NCBI GenBank assembly: GCA_963575745.1
Contig: CAUYUJ010000774.1
Span: forward strand, 1 to 64,000
Origin: Prorocentrum cordatum
Taxonomy: Eukaryota; Sar; Dinophyceae; Prorocentrales; Prorocentraceae
Length of the DNA: 64,000 nt
Direction of reading: 5' to 3'
The notes below the pieces were generated by a model. It had not been told where the DNA came from. It saw only the letters and a list, made by a program, of their open reading frames with translations, and did no database searches. Both the position numbers and the translations under genes were made by a program. Positions 42,796 through 52,930 of the stretch are shown here, piece by piece. Every line of letters begins with the position of its first letter. Position 1 is the stretch's first letter.

Positions 42796-43024
42796 GCAGG
42801 CAAGACAGGAGGAGGCAAGATGGAGGCAGGAGGGAGGAAAGGAGGGAGTGGAGACCACACTGCTCCATTCAAAACGAAAACCCAACCAAGGAGGGCTGGG
42901 AAAAATATACCCTCAAAATAGTCAACATTACAATGTGACGTACCCAACCCATTTGTATCAATGGAAACGGGGAGTTGGCCGAAACTTGTATGGACAATCA
43001 ACTTGATGTGTAAGCTACTTGGGA
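42796..43024. repeat. Non-satellite insert in the array, copy 2
   Basis: Differs from copy 1 by a handful of bases. It lies 1699 bp downstream, and the satellite units around each copy also match in order, marking a higher-order duplication. Confidence 0.9.
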
Positions 43025-45483
43025 GGCGTCACTGTGCTGGGCCCCGCCAGCACGCCTCGAACGTGGCGACAGTTTCACGGATCGCACCCCCCCCCCAGGG
43101 ATGGCGAGGTCTAATTTGAATCTGCGTGTGGCATCACTGTGCTGGCCCCCCCCCAGCAGGCCGCGAAAGTGGCGACAGTTTCACAGATCGCACCCCACCA
43201 GGGATGGCGAGGTCTAACTTGATCCCGCCGTGGGTACCCACTGTGCTGGGTCCCCCAGCAGGCCTCGAAAGTGGCGACGGTTTCACAGATCGCAGCCCCC
43301 CAGGGATGGCGAGGTCCCATTTGAGCCCGCTGTGGGTACCCACTGTGCTGCCCCCCCCCCAGCAGGCCTCGAAAGTGACGACAGTTCCACAGATCGCAGC
43401 GCCCCAGGGATGGCGAGGTCTCATTTGAGTCCGCCGTGTGTACCCACTGTGCTGGGCCCCCCAGCAGCCCTCGAAAGTGGCGACAGTTTCGCAGATCGCA
43501 GCCCACCAAGGATGGCGAGGTCCAATTTGAGCCCGCCGTGTGTACCCACTGTGCTGGGCCCCCCAGCAGCCCTCGAAAGTGGCGACAGTTTCGCAGAACG
43601 CAGCCCCCCAGGGATGGCGAGGTCTAATTTGAATCCGCCGTGGGTGCAGACTGTGCTGGCCCCCCCCAGCAGGCCTCGAAAGTGGCGACAGTTTCACATA
43701 TCGCAGCCCCCCAGGGATGGCGAGGTCCCATTTGAGTCCGCCGCGGGTGCAGACTGTGCTGGGATGGCGAGGTCCCATTTGAGTGCGCCGTGGGTACCCA
43801 CTGTGCTGGGCCCCGCAGCAGCCCTCGAAAGTGGCGACAGTTTCGCAGATCGCAGCCCCCCAGGGATGGCGAGGTCACATTTGAATCCGCCGCGGGTGCA
43901 CACTGTGCTGGGCCCCCCAGCAGGCCTCGAAAGTGGCGACAGTTTCGCAGATCGCAGCCCCCCAGGAATGGCGAGGTCCCATTCGAGTCAGCCGCGGGTG
44001 CAGACTGTGCTGGGCCCCCCAACAGGCCTCGAAAGTGGCGACAATTTCGCAGATCGCAGCCCCCCAGGGATGGCGAGGTCCCATTTGAGTCCGCCGCGGG
44101 TGCACACTGTGCTGGGCCCCCCAGCAGGCCTCGAAAGTGGCGACAATTTCGCAGATCGCAGCCCCCCAGGGATGGCGAGGTCCCCATGCGCCTCCGCGCG
44201 GGTTGCAGACTGCAGGGCCAACCCAGCAGGCCTCGGAAAATTTGGCGGACAGATTTCGCAATCGCAGCCCCCAAGGGATGGCGAGGTTCCCATGGGAATC
44301 CGCCGCGGGTGTGCCAGGGACTGTGCTGGCCCCCCAGCCAGGCCTCCGAAAGTGGCGACGGTTTTCAAGATTCGCAGCCCCCCAGGGATGGCGAGGTCCA
44401 TTTGAATCCGCCGCGGACGTGCAGGACTGTGTTGGCCCCCCAGCATGGACCTCGAAAGTGGCGACAGTTCGCAGATCGCAGCCCCCCAGGCGGGCGAGGT
44501 GCTAATTGAATCGCCGCGGGTGCAGGACTGTGCTGGGGCAAGCCTCGAAAGTGGCGACCGTTACAGATCGCAGCCCCCAGGGATGGCGAGGTTCATTATT
44601 TGAATCCGCCGCGGGTGCAGACTGTGCTGGGCCCCGCCAGCAGGCCTCGAAAGTGGCGACAGTTTCGCAGATCGCAGCCCCCCAGGGATGGCGAGGTTCC
44701 ATTTGAGTCCGCCGTGGGTACCCACTGTGCTGGGCCCCATAGCAACCCTCGAAAGTGGCGATAGTTTCACAGATCGCAGCCCCCCAGACATGGCGATGTC
44801 TAATCTGAGTCCCCGTAAGACGTCACTCCGCTGCCCCCCCCAGCAGCCCTCGAAAGTGGCGACAGTTTCACGGATCGCAGCCCCCCAGCGATGGCGAGGT
44901 CTAATCTGAGTCCCCGTAAGACGTCACTGTGCTGGGCCCCCCAGCAGCCCTCGAAAGTGGCGACAGTTTCACAGATCGCAGCCCCCCAGGGATGGCGAGG
45001 TCTAATCTGAATCCCCGTAGGGCGTCACTCCGCTGGGCCCCCCAGCAGGCCTCGAAAGTGGCGACAGTTTCACAGATCGCAGCCCCCCAGGGATGGCGAG
45101 GTCTAATCTGAGTCCCCGTAAGACGTCACTGTGCTGGGCCCCCCAGCAGCCCTCGAAAGTGGCGACAGTTTCACGGATCGCAGCCCCCCAGCGATGGCGA
45201 GGTCTAATCTGAGTCCCCGTAAGACGTCACTGTGCTGGGCCCCCCAGCAGCCCTCGAAAGTGGCGACAGTTTCACAGATCGCAGCCCCCCAGGGATGGCG
45301 AGGTCTAATCTGAGTCCCCGTAAGACGTCACTCCGCTGCCCCCCCCAGCAGCCCTCGAAAGTGGCGACAGTTTCACGGATCGCAGCCCCCCAGCGATGGC
45401 GAGGTCTAATCTGAGTCCCCGTAAGACGTCACTGTGCTGGGCCCCCCAGCAGCCCACGAAAGTGGCGACAGTTTCACAGATCG

Positions 45484-45702
45484 GGAGAAGGGAGGAGAGG
45501 AGGGGGACGGGAAGGAGGAGGAGGGAAGACGCGACCGCAGTGCTCTATTCAAAACGAGTACCCAACGCAGGAGGGGTGGGAAAATAGTGCAAAAATAGTC
45601 TGGAGACTATTTGTTTCAGTATTTTGTTACCCTTTTGGGGTATTTTCGGGGTATTTGACTTTTCGTCGAAATTCCCCCTAAAGGGGGACACGCCCGACAT
45701 AA
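45484..45702. repeat. Right flank of the array, related to the inserts, plus TIR
   Basis: GGA-rich start and CTCTATTCAAAACGAGTACC parallel the internal inserts. Ends with the inverted terminus GGGGGACACGCCCGACATAA. Confidence 0.65.
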
Positions 45703-45715
45703 GCCTAGGGTCGGC

Positions 45716-45885
45716 TCTGGATGCCCAAGAGGGGTGCGGAAAGTGTGGGCACGCTGCCCAACAACACATCCTGTCCACAACCGACCACCGGTGGCTGTTG
45801 GGCAGCCGGCCTCCCCTGTGTCACATGGGCAACGTCCGCGGGGACACCGACAACCAGGTCTGCTCAACATGGGCAGAAACTTGGG
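45716..45885. mobile_element. TIR element family G, copy 4 (diverged)
   Basis: CTGGATGCCCAAGAGGGGTG, CGGAAAGTGTGGGCACGCTG, CCCAACA...TGTTGGGC inside. Right arm degraded. Confidence 0.6.
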
Positions 45886-45886
45886 C

Positions 45887-46105
45887 GCCCGAGTTATCCG
45901 GGGTAAATCGGGCCCGGGGTAACTCGGGTTTGGATTCCCGAAACCCGAGTTAGCCCTGACCCGAATTATCCTTGATGATTCGGGGCTCTGGACGCCCGAG
46001 TTATCCGGGGTAACTCGGGCCCGGGGCAACTCGGGTTCGGATTCCCGAAAAACGAACCCGAGTTAGCCCTGACCCAAGTTAACCCTGATGATTCGGGTCT
46101 CTGAG
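45887..46105. mobile_element. Fold-back element family F, doublet 3
   Basis: Two tandem units of about 107-110 bp with CCCGAGTTATCCGGGGTAA-type ends, as at 4484 and 13346. Confidence 0.75.
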
Positions 46106-46150
46106 GAACTGCTGTCGGCCATCGTGCCAAGAGACCTGGGGAAACGCCTG

Positions 46151-46328
46151 GACATCCGCCGTCTCGATCTGTTGGGGACACGGGCCCCCGACCTCTCGAC
46201 CACCTCCCCGGGGCCGGCTCTTCATCCCGATCCGTCCTTTGGCGGTCCCGAGGCCAGGGGAGGGCCACGAGTGGCCGAATATTAGGACAAAGCTCCGTCT
46301 CGATTTTTTGTTCGAAACGCTGGATGCC
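46151..46328. mobile_element. TIR element family H, copy 2
   Basis: ACATCCGCCGTCTCGATCTG and GGGCCCCCGACCTCTCG at the left; TTCGAAACGCTGGATGCC at the right, as in 21536-21862 but shorter. Confidence 0.58.
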
Positions 46329-46488
46329 TGGGAGCCCCGATCCAAGAACCTCTGCGCTAGCTCCGAGGACGATGCTGCTTCTGCAACGCGTTCTCCTCCG
46401 AGCCTGGGCGGCCGAGACAGGAACCCTGACCTCCTCCGGCGTGACCGTTCCAGGAGGCCGTCTTTTTGTCAGGCTAGAATGCTTACGT

Positions 46489-46635
46489 TTAGGTCGGGCA
46501 TGTCCTCTGCAAGAAAAGTGAAGACGTGGTCGAACACTACCCTACCATGGTCAAGCATTTGTCGGACCGTCGTCCCCAGACTGTTGTCTGACCATGTTTG
46601 GCTACTCCTCCTATAGAGGGACATGCCCGCCTCAA
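46489..46635. mobile_element. TIR element family A, copy 4
   Basis: TTAGGTCGGGCATGTCCTCT to TAGAGGGACATGCCCGCCTC. About 147 bp; no clear target duplication. Confidence 0.7.
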
Positions 46636-46646
46636 GTTGGCTTCGC

Positions 46647-46777
46647 CGAGCGCGTTCCACTACTCGCAAACGCCCGAACAAAACACCTGCCAGCTTTGCT
46701 GTAGTTTATCACAGATCCCCCGCGGGGGATCCAGGCCACTTGCGAGTAGTCACTTTGCGAGTAGTGGAACGCGCTCG
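46647..46777. mobile_element. TIR element family P
   Basis: CGAGCGCGTTCCACTACTCG (then CAAA) and its exact complement: a perfect 24-bp inverted repeat around about 83 bp with a CCCCCGCGGGGGATCC palindrome. Confidence 0.82.
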
Positions 46778-46923
46778 TCGATTCCTTGCGTGGAGGGAGA
46801 GGCGGAGGGAGGGCGGGCCAAGCGAGGCACTGCAGCAGCTGTGGACCTCAATGCAACCGTCGAACGATTCGCTTGCGCGACGGTGTCGGCCTGGCACTGC
46901 TTTTATGAGGCCGCGGAGGCAGA

Positions 46924-47112
46924 AGCCTCCCAGATGGGGTCGGAGTAGATAGGGGCGAAGGATATGCATCGCCGATGCATCGGCGACGTCGGCGATGTAT
47001 CGGCGACTTCCGCGCGTGGAAACACGGGCTCTACATCGAACCGCATCGTCGACGCATCGGCGATGCGGCGCGATCTTCCGACCCCATCTGCTCGGACCCC
47101 ATCTAGGAGGCC
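46924..47112. mobile_element. TIR element family Q
   Basis: AGCCTCCCAGATGGGGTCGG at the left and GACCCCATCTAGGAGGCC at the right, extended inward by repeated CATCGCCGATG/CATCGGCGATG words; total arm about 55 bp, imperfect. Confidence 0.72.
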
Positions 47113-47117
47113 TAGAA

Positions 47118-47272
47118 TTAGGCCGGGTATGTCCTCCGATAGGCAGGTTTTGGACGGAAAATAAAAAACACAAGACATAATCAAACCAAACAAAAATAGT
47201 CAAAAACAATGTCCATTCAATTTTTCTGTTATTTTTGCATATTCCTCCTGTAGAGGGACATGCCCGACTTAA
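47118..47272. mobile_element. TIR element family A, copy 5
   Basis: TTAGGCCGGGTATGTCCTCC to GAGGGACATGCCCGACTTAA, AAATAGTCAAA inside. Flanks share GCCTA. Confidence 0.78.
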
Positions 47273-47275
47273 GCC

Positions 47276-47560
47276 TACTGAGAACGGTCTCGAAGTGGAT
47301 AGGGGGTTACAAGTGGATGCTACGGTGGGTTCTATCTGGCCCAACCTGGCCTATAAGTAGGCTCTACATTAGCCGAGTGGCTTAGGGGGGTCAGATAACT
47401 CCGCTACGTGGGCGGAGCCCGCTTGGCATGGATCGTTGATCCCCCTCGGCTGCTCGGGGCATCTATAGCCCACTCGTAAGCCAGGGTGGGCCAGATATCA
47501 CCCACCTTGATATCCACTTGTACCCCCCCTGTCCCCTGAGAAGCCCCCACGGTCATCCCA
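47276..47560. mobile_element. Long fold-back element family J, copy 2
   Basis: Same plan as 17221-17508 (GGATAGGGGGTTACAAGTGG; right end CCCCCACGGTCATCCCA), with more arm mismatches and a degraded left tip. It abuts family A copy 5. Confidence 0.78.
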
Positions 47561-47574
47561 GCAAGACGAGGATA

Positions 47575-47690
47575 CATCCGCTCCAGAGCGCTCCGGAACG
47601 CTCTCGGAGCGTACCGGGATGCTCTGCGAAGGCCCCGGCGCCCGAGACGTCCTCCAGAACCGCCGGACCTCAGAGGTCCTCGAAGCAGAC
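47575..47690. mobile_element. Element family M, copy 4
   Basis: CCAGAGCGCTCCGGAACGCT, then GGCCCCGGCGCCCGAGACGT and CCTCCAGAACCGCCGGACCT, as at 7310-7425. Confidence 0.55.
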
Positions 47691-47801
47691 CCACTCGATG
47701 CTATTCTCGTCCTGGCTTCGTCTCTCGGGACCTTCGGGATCGTGCGTCGCTTCGCCGGTTCGGGTCCGCCATGCTTCGGCGCGGCGCGCCAGCCACCTTT
47801 G

Positions 47802-48030
47802 AACAGGGACCGACCGTCCCGGCATTCCTATAGTCATACCACGAAAGGTTCTTAGAACCCAAAAATGCTCTTAGAATAAAAACAATGTTCTCAGAACATA
47901 AACCCGCTGTGTTCAAGCAAGACCGACTCCGCCAGACATGTTCTAAGAGCCTTTCGTGGAGACCACAAAAGGCTCGTAGAACACTGTTTGGTAGGGCTAC
48001 AGGCACGCCGGGACGCTCCGCCACTGCTTG
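47802..48030. mobile_element. TIR element family B, copy 3 (uninterrupted)
   Basis: CCTATAGTCATACCACGAAA, GGTTCTTAGAACCC; right arm GGTAGGGCTACAGGCACGCC then GGACGCTCCGCCACTGCTTG. Confidence 0.8.
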
Positions 48031-48189
48031 ACACCTCGCGGCTCCCATGGCGTCGACGTCCCGAGCGTTTCTCCCACCCCGCGGAGCGGAGCGCCGCGCG
48101 GCCCGCTCGCAGGGCGCAGCGTGCTGTTGCCCCCCCGGGGCAGCCGCCGCGGCACGCGAAGCGAGCAGCTCCTGGCCAGATGTCGTTTT

Positions 48190-48425
48190 CAATCGACTTC
48201 GGCCTCGGCAGGTTGAATGGAACCTGGTTTAGTGATGTGTACCTGGGGCGCCACCCCCGTCCCATTTCCACTAACTGGAACTACCGTCACCCGAAAAACA
48301 CCAGTTACGGCAAACCTGGTTTAGTGAATCCAGCCAATTGAGGGGCCCCAGGGCCCTATCACTAACCGGGTCCCCTTACCCGGGGTCCTGGCTATACCCG
48401 ACAATCGACTTCGGCCTCGGCAGGT
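48190..48425. mobile_element. 188-bp insert between 24-bp direct repeats
   Basis: CAATCGACTTCGGCCTCGGC plus AGGT occurs at 48190-48213 and 48402-48425 without mismatch. Between them lies sequence with AACCTGGTTTAGTGA twice and a GTTACGGCAAACC segment. The 24-bp repeats look like a long target duplication from retroposition. Confidence 0.6.
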
Positions 48426-48840
48426 GTGGAGTGTGAGGCAAGGTGTCGGTGCGAAGCACGGCCTTGCGCCGCACCAGAGCACACCTTAGGCCTCACCAGA
48501 AACGGCGGCGAGGAAACGATCGCGATGTGGACGGAGGGCCACGGAGCGCAGCTCCCGCAAGCGAGTGTCCACGGTGCCGTGTGCACTGCCGAGCCACGGC
48601 GGAGCACCGAGCCTCCCGGCTGCCGGCCAGCGGGCCACACCGCTGTGCAGCGCCGACGGTCGCACGCGGCGCCGCTGGAGGCCGCTGAGCAACCCACCGA
48701 TCGCAACCGGAGGCTGCCCAAGGGAGCTTACTTGACAGCTACCCTCCCGCACACTCACTAAACCCCTCTCCTGCGCATCATGACTCCGTCCAGCATCATC
48801 CCTCACGACGGCCCACTCTCGCCAGCACCCGTATCCTTAC
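48426..48840. other. Unique GC-rich stretch, no gene recognised
   Basis: Open frames of about 100 codons on both strands with no recognised motif. Confidence 0.38.
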
Positions 48841-49545
48841 GCCTCATCCCCTACACCTCACTGCCCCCTCCCCCTCCCCCTCCTCCGACGCCCCGACTCC
48901 CCTCCCCACCCTACGCCTTCACGCTCCTCCTCCTCTCTCCTCATCCCCTTACTCTCCTCCTCCTCCGCTCCTCCTGATCATCCTCCTCCTACTCCTCCTC
49001 CTTCCTCTCCTCCTACTCCATACATTCCCCCCCACTTTCCGCCTGCCGTCCACCGTCCGCCTCCTCAAACTCCTCTCCCCCTCTCTCGCCTATACCGCTC
49101 CCGCGCCGGGGCCTCCTCCTCCTCCGCCTCCCCCTCTCCCCATTCCTCCCCCTCCTCCCCATCCCCGCTTCCTCCCCTCCCCCCTCATCCTCCAGCTCCT
49201 CCTCCTCCTCTCCTCCTCCTCTCCCCTCCTCCTCCTACTTCTCTTCTCCTCCTCCCTCCCTCCCTCACTCCTCACTCCCTCCCTCCCTCCTCCCTCCCTA
49301 CCTCCCTCCCTCATCCTCCTCCTCCTCTCCTCCCTCCTCCTCCTCCCTTCCCTTCCTCCTCCTAATCTCTGCTCGTCTATCCTCGTCTCCTCGGCCTCCT
49401 CGTATACTCCTCGTCCTCTCCCCCCTCCTTCACGCCTCTACTCCTCCTCGTCCTCGTCCTCGTCCTCCCCCTCCTCCTCCTTCCCCCTCTCCTCCTCCTT
49501 CCCCCCCCCTCCTCGTCCTCCCCCCTCCATCCCACCTCCCCCCGC
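48841..49545. repeat. CT-rich polypyrimidine region
   Basis: About 700 bp of CTCC/CCTC words, not a clean triplet. No gene seen. Confidence 0.88.
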
Positions 49546-50008
49546 CCCTCTAACCAAGCGCTCGGCCCGGGACAGCCTGGACGCTGTTGGCCTCTCTCGG
49601 GACGGATGACAAAGGGGGTAAGGGCAGCGAAGGGAGGCTTAACCCAGACATGCTCGCGCCGAGAAACACTATCAAGATGCACAATGGTTGGCTTTTCGGC
49701 CCCTGGGTGCTCTCGCCAGGCCCCGGGACCGTCAAATATAACGACTCGGTACGGACAAACCGGCCCTGGGGAAAGGGTCGGGACCTCCAGGGACCGAGCA
49801 TTGAAAAAATCAAGACGTCGCATGCCTGGTCGGCTACACGCAAGAGTGACCCTGGCTATAAAGAGTGACCTTCGGTGCGCGGCTTCCTAGGGGCCGGGGG
49901 GGGGCCAAAGCCCAGCGCGCAAGGCGCCGCTGCCGCCTCGCCTTTCGGCGATCTGGTCACTCCGGCGAAAAGTTGATGGGCCCATTTTCCACCACCGCTA
50001 CCATAGGT
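49546..50008. other. Spacer with a dispersed-element fragment
   Basis: CGGCTACACGCAAGAGTGACC (49840 region) is the complement of a segment at about 22731, and both lie near CTATAAA. No gene recognised. Confidence 0.35.
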
Positions 50009-50205
50009 AGGAGAGGGAGGAGGAGGAGGAGGAGGAGGAGGAGGAGGAGGAGGAGGAGGAGGAGGAGGAGAGGAGGAGGAGGAGGAGGAGGAGGAGGAGG
50101 AGGAGGAGGAGGAGGAGGAGAGGGAGGAGGGAGGAGGAGGAGAGGAGAGGAGGAGGAGGAGGAGGAGGAGGAGGAGGAGGAGGAGGAGGAGGAGGAGGAG
50201 GACCC
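50009..50205. repeat. (GGA)n tract
   Basis: About 200 bp of GGA triplets with two AGAGG interruptions. Confidence 0.97.
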
Positions 50206-50219
50206 CCTCGTCCGCCCCT

Positions 50220-50500
50220 CTCTCCCCGTCCTGCCCGTGGTGGTGGAACAACTGGCCCACCAGAGGGTCCCTCTTGCGTCTCGGGCCGACCTGGGGCCGA
50301 AGCAGCACACGTGGCTGGTGCTCACGGCGCCGCCTGGCACCGCAGGCACCAGGAGCGCGCCCGCCGCGGGCGGCGGGGCCGCTGAAGCAGCGGCCCCCCG
50401 CCGGGCCTGGGCAGCGCGCCCCCCGAGGCCGGCGTCTTCTGGGCCCCCCGCGCGGAAGTGGTTCAGGTTCAGCTGCACGAACTCGTCCGCCTCCCGCCTG
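50220..50500 (-). CDS. Possible coding fragment, weak LINE endonuclease-start resemblance
   Basis: The minus-strand frame has GC-rich third positions and begins READEFVQLNLNHFRAG at about 50496-50449. LINE endonucleases often open with a LQLNLNH-RAA phrase, which this resembles. The rest of the frame is Ala/Gly/Arg-rich and does not continue as an endonuclease, so a frameshift or a coincidence is possible. It is too short to classify. Confidence 0.2.
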
Positions 50501-50663
50501 GGCCCGAGAACAAAAACGCAGCACTTAGATGCGATAGTTTGACGATTCGGATACCGAAAATGAGATGAACCATTGAGTCCTGAGCAAACCTGAGATCGGA
50601 AAAAAAACAACAGAAAACAAAAGAGGACGGTGGCGTTTTCAAAACACGTGCGATGAACATAAA

Positions 50664-50803
50664 CCTTCGAAGGCCCGCGCGGAGTTCTCGGATCGGCGCT
50701 GCAGCCCCTTGCGGCGCCTCCAACGCCGCCCCTGGCGCGCTCCACACTCCAGGGAGGGGGGTCCAACGCCGATCCGAGAAATCCGCGCGGACCTCCGAAA
50801 ACC
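50664..50803. mobile_element. TIR element family K, copy 5 (best preserved)
   Basis: CTTCGAAGGCCCGCGCGGAG with TTCTCGGATCGGCGCTG at the left, and the complement CGCCGATCCGAGAAATCCGC with GCGGACCTCCGAAAA at the right: an inverted repeat of about 42 bp. Confidence 0.8.
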
Positions 50804-51074
50804 TATGAACACGCAATTTGTCGTTCCTTGAGAGCTGCCCGTGCCGTCAAGGGGCATCGCAAACAGAGTATACGCAGAGCCTGACCATGCCAGACGACGA
50901 TCAAAGCTCTGGCCCAGCTGGGCCAAAGCCTTTTCTGAGTGCTTGCCTTGAGGCCCCTGGGCCATCAGCGAGGTCTGGACGTTTGACGTCCTGACCCCAA
51001 GAATCATCAGAGTGAGGGTGCCGAACAGTCTTACGCCGTCCCTGAGTGCGTGGCTGAACAAGAATTCTGCGCCG
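50804..51074. other. Spacer, no gene seen
   Basis: No recognised motif. Confidence 0.4.
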
Positions 51075-51091
51075 CGGGTTATGACAGTTGT

Positions 51092-51138
<47 letters not shown>

Positions 51139-51178
51139 TTGGTGCTGTTGCTGTTGCTGTTGCTATTGTTGCTCTTGT
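51075..51178. repeat. (TTGCTG)n microsatellite
   Basis: Hexamer run of GTTGCT about 100 bp long; marks the start of the 51-57 kb composite repeat region. Confidence 0.94.
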
Positions 51179-51244
51179 TAAACTCTCGCTACTGGAAAAT
51201 AATTGTTGCTGATCCCCCTCCCATAAAACATACATGTTGTTTGA

Positions 51245-51450
51245 TTTAAAGTGTCCCTCCCGGGGCTCGCACCCTGATTTTTCAATCGGGAGAAATCTGC
51301 CTGCTCAAACTGCGTTGCTGGCCCCCGGTTTACAACAACAACAACAATTACTTTAAGAATGTTCGTTCTTACTGGCACGCGTGTCTTGCATTCCGTATAC
51401 CCTCGATACCCGCCAACTTCGTCTTCGATTGCATCGCCTTTCGGGGGACA
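51245..51450. repeat. Composite repeat unit: tRNA-like segment, (CAA)n, hairpin body
   Basis: The minus strand of 51245-51320 resembles a tRNA: an A-box-like CAGTTTGAGCAGG and a B-box-like GGGTGCGAGCCCC. (CAA)n follows at 51331-51350, then on the plus strand the body CCGTATACCCTCGATACCCG and TCGTCTTCGATTGCATCG with a CCTTTCGGGGG hairpin remnant. Confidence 0.5.
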
Positions 51451-51479
51451 TCTTTTTTTGTCGGCCACTGACTGAAGTG

Positions 51480-51850
51480 CGAGGAAGTCTCGAGCGAGAG
51501 TGCCGTTCATGAGTTCGGGGGCCTCTCTGGCCAGGGGCTCTCGGAATACCTGTGGAGAAATATCGAACGGGAACCCTTGTTGCCGTGTCCAGGTCTTCAC
51601 CAACTTGCCTGAATTACGAGGAAGTCTCGAGCGAGAGCGCCGTTCATGAGTTCGGGGGCCTTCTTGGCCAGGGGCTCTCGAAGTCAATCGTGAGGAAGTA
51701 TCGGGCAAGAGCCCTTGTCGTCGTGGCTGGGCCTCCGCCAACTTGGCTGGGCCTCCGCCAACTTGATTGAATTGCGAGGAAGTCTCGAGCGAGAACGCCG
51801 TTCCTGAGTTCGGGGGCCTCTCTGGCCAGGGTGTCTCGGGGCAAATTGTC
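51480..51850. repeat. Direct repeats of 140-156 bp
   Basis: Three copies of GAGGAAGTCTCGAGCGAGA followed by GCCGTTC, GAGTTCGGGGGCC and TGGCCAGGG at 51482, 51620 and 51776. Confidence 0.75.
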
Positions 51851-51889
51851 AGGAAATTATACTTATTCTTCAAAAGTGAGTATTCAATA

Positions 51890-51935
51890 ACAACAACAGC
51901 AGCAGCAACAACAACACCAACAACAACAACAACCG
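51890..51935. repeat. (CAA)n microsatellite
   Basis: CAACAACA run with CAG interruptions. Confidence 0.88.
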
Positions 51936-51949
51936 ACAACAATAACAAC

Positions 51950-52290
51950 GGTTCCCTACGGATACTTCCTCGAAGTTTACTGAGGAATCGCGCCTTCGCT
52001 AGGGACTTCCTTGCAATCTATCCAAGAATCGCGCTCTCGCCGGTGACTTCCCCGCAGTTTGTTCAGGGGCGCGACGCCCTTGCCAACTCGGACATCGCGC
52101 TCTCGCCTGGGACTTACCCATAGTTTGCCCTGGAACCGCGCTCTCGCCCGAAACTCGCGTGGGACACCCTTGCAGTTTATTCAGACGCCGCGCCCTCGAC
52201 AGTCAGGAATCACGCTCTCGCTGTGGATGTCTGAAAGATGTATTGGGGAATCGCGCTGTCGCTCGAGACTTCCTCGCGACTCATGCAGGG
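51950..52290. repeat. Degenerate GACTTCCTCGCAA repeats
   Basis: Irregular units of 35-50 bp around TCGCGCTCTCGCTCGAGACT and TTCCTCGCGA. Similar stretches at 52935-53180, 53330-53370, 55430-55640 (opposite orientation), 55810-56035 and 56440-56590. Confidence 0.65.
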
Positions 52291-52499
52291 CACACGCTTG
52301 AGCAACCCGCCTGCTCGACCTGGTCGTCGAGGCTCGCCTTTCCGACACGCCCGTTAGGGTCTACCCGCCCGATCTGCTCATCTGGTCCTGCCACGTGCTT
52401 TCTGCACCTAGCCCCCCTCCTGCTATTTTCCTTCGTGCTCCATCTTCCTCCCTCCCCTCTGTCCCTTCCTTCCATCCGTCCTCTCTTTCCCTGCTTGAA

Positions 52500-52930
52500 G
52501 GGGCTGCACGAAATACACACGCTGCAAGTAAGAAGGGTACACCCCGAAAGGGGGAACGATCGAAAACGAAGACGCGGGGTATCGAGGGTTTGGGATCTAC
52601 GTGTTGAGTGGAAGGCGTGCAGGAAAGAGCGAACAATCTTAACATGCTTGTGTTGTTATTGTTGTGCCTGCTTCTGCTGCCGTTGTTGTTGTTGTTGTTG
52701 TCGAAATTGGAATTGTAAGTGTACTTGTGTTTGTTGTCGTTGCTGCTGCTGGTGCTGCTGCTATTGCTGTTGTTGCTGTTGTTGTTGAACTCTTATTCCT
52801 GAAGAATAATCATTGTGGATCCCCCCTCGCCGGTGCAAGCTATTTTTCTCAATCAAAGTGTGCCCCTCGACGCTCGCACCCTGCTTTTTGATAGGGCAAG
52901 TCTTCCTGCTCAAACTGGGCCCCTGGCCAC
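52500..52930 (-). repeat. Composite repeat unit with tRNA-like segment
   Basis: Read on the minus strand: tRNA-like part (52925-52848; CCCAGTTTGAGCAGG, GCAGGGTGCGAGC), GCACCGGCGAGGGGGGATCC, (CAA)n-like run (52790-52660), GATTGTTCGCTC, then the body with TTCGATCG and a CCCC-TTTC-GGGG hairpin (about 52540-52556). Confidence 0.52.

Larger units (their letters stand above)
38370..45483. repeat. 101-bp satellite array
   Basis: About 66 units of 101 bp. Core: TTTC(A/G)CAGATCGCAGCCCC, CCCAGGGATGGCGAGGTC, CCAGCAGGCCTCGAAAGTGG. Since 101 is not a multiple of three, the frame rotates every unit, so open frames are not evidence of coding. Subfamilies by the variable middle: GCTCAGGTCCGCGCGGTGCC (38.4-40.4 kb), TAATTTGAATCTGCGTGTGG (40.4-41.1, 42.3-42.8 kb), CATTTGAGTCCGCCGCGGGT (41.5-44.7 kb), TAATCTGAGTCCCCGTAAGA (44.8-45.5 kb). 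Confidence 0.96.
38208..45702. mobile_element. Large family A-like TIR element enclosing the 101-bp satellite
   Basis: The left end TTAAGTCGGGCCTGTCCCCC (then GGGGGTGATTTTCGATGAAAA) and the complement of the right end TTATGTCGGGCGTGTCCCCC (then GGGGGAATTTCGACGAAAA) match over about 45 bp and face each other 7.5 kb apart. The termini are of the family A type. Flanking 8-mers are CCCCAGGG and GCCTAGGG (6 of 8 match). I infer one element whose interior was filled by satellite; two unrelated solo termini are the alternative. Confidence 0.5.

Noticed and set aside
38370-45483. Many Arg/Pro/Ser/Gln-rich frames of 60-400 codons
   Set aside because: The 101-bp satellite rotates frame each unit, so the same peptides appear in all frames; not coding.
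38370-45483. CRISPR array
   Set aside because: Units are directly adjacent with no constant-repeat/unique-spacer alternation, and the context is eukaryotic.
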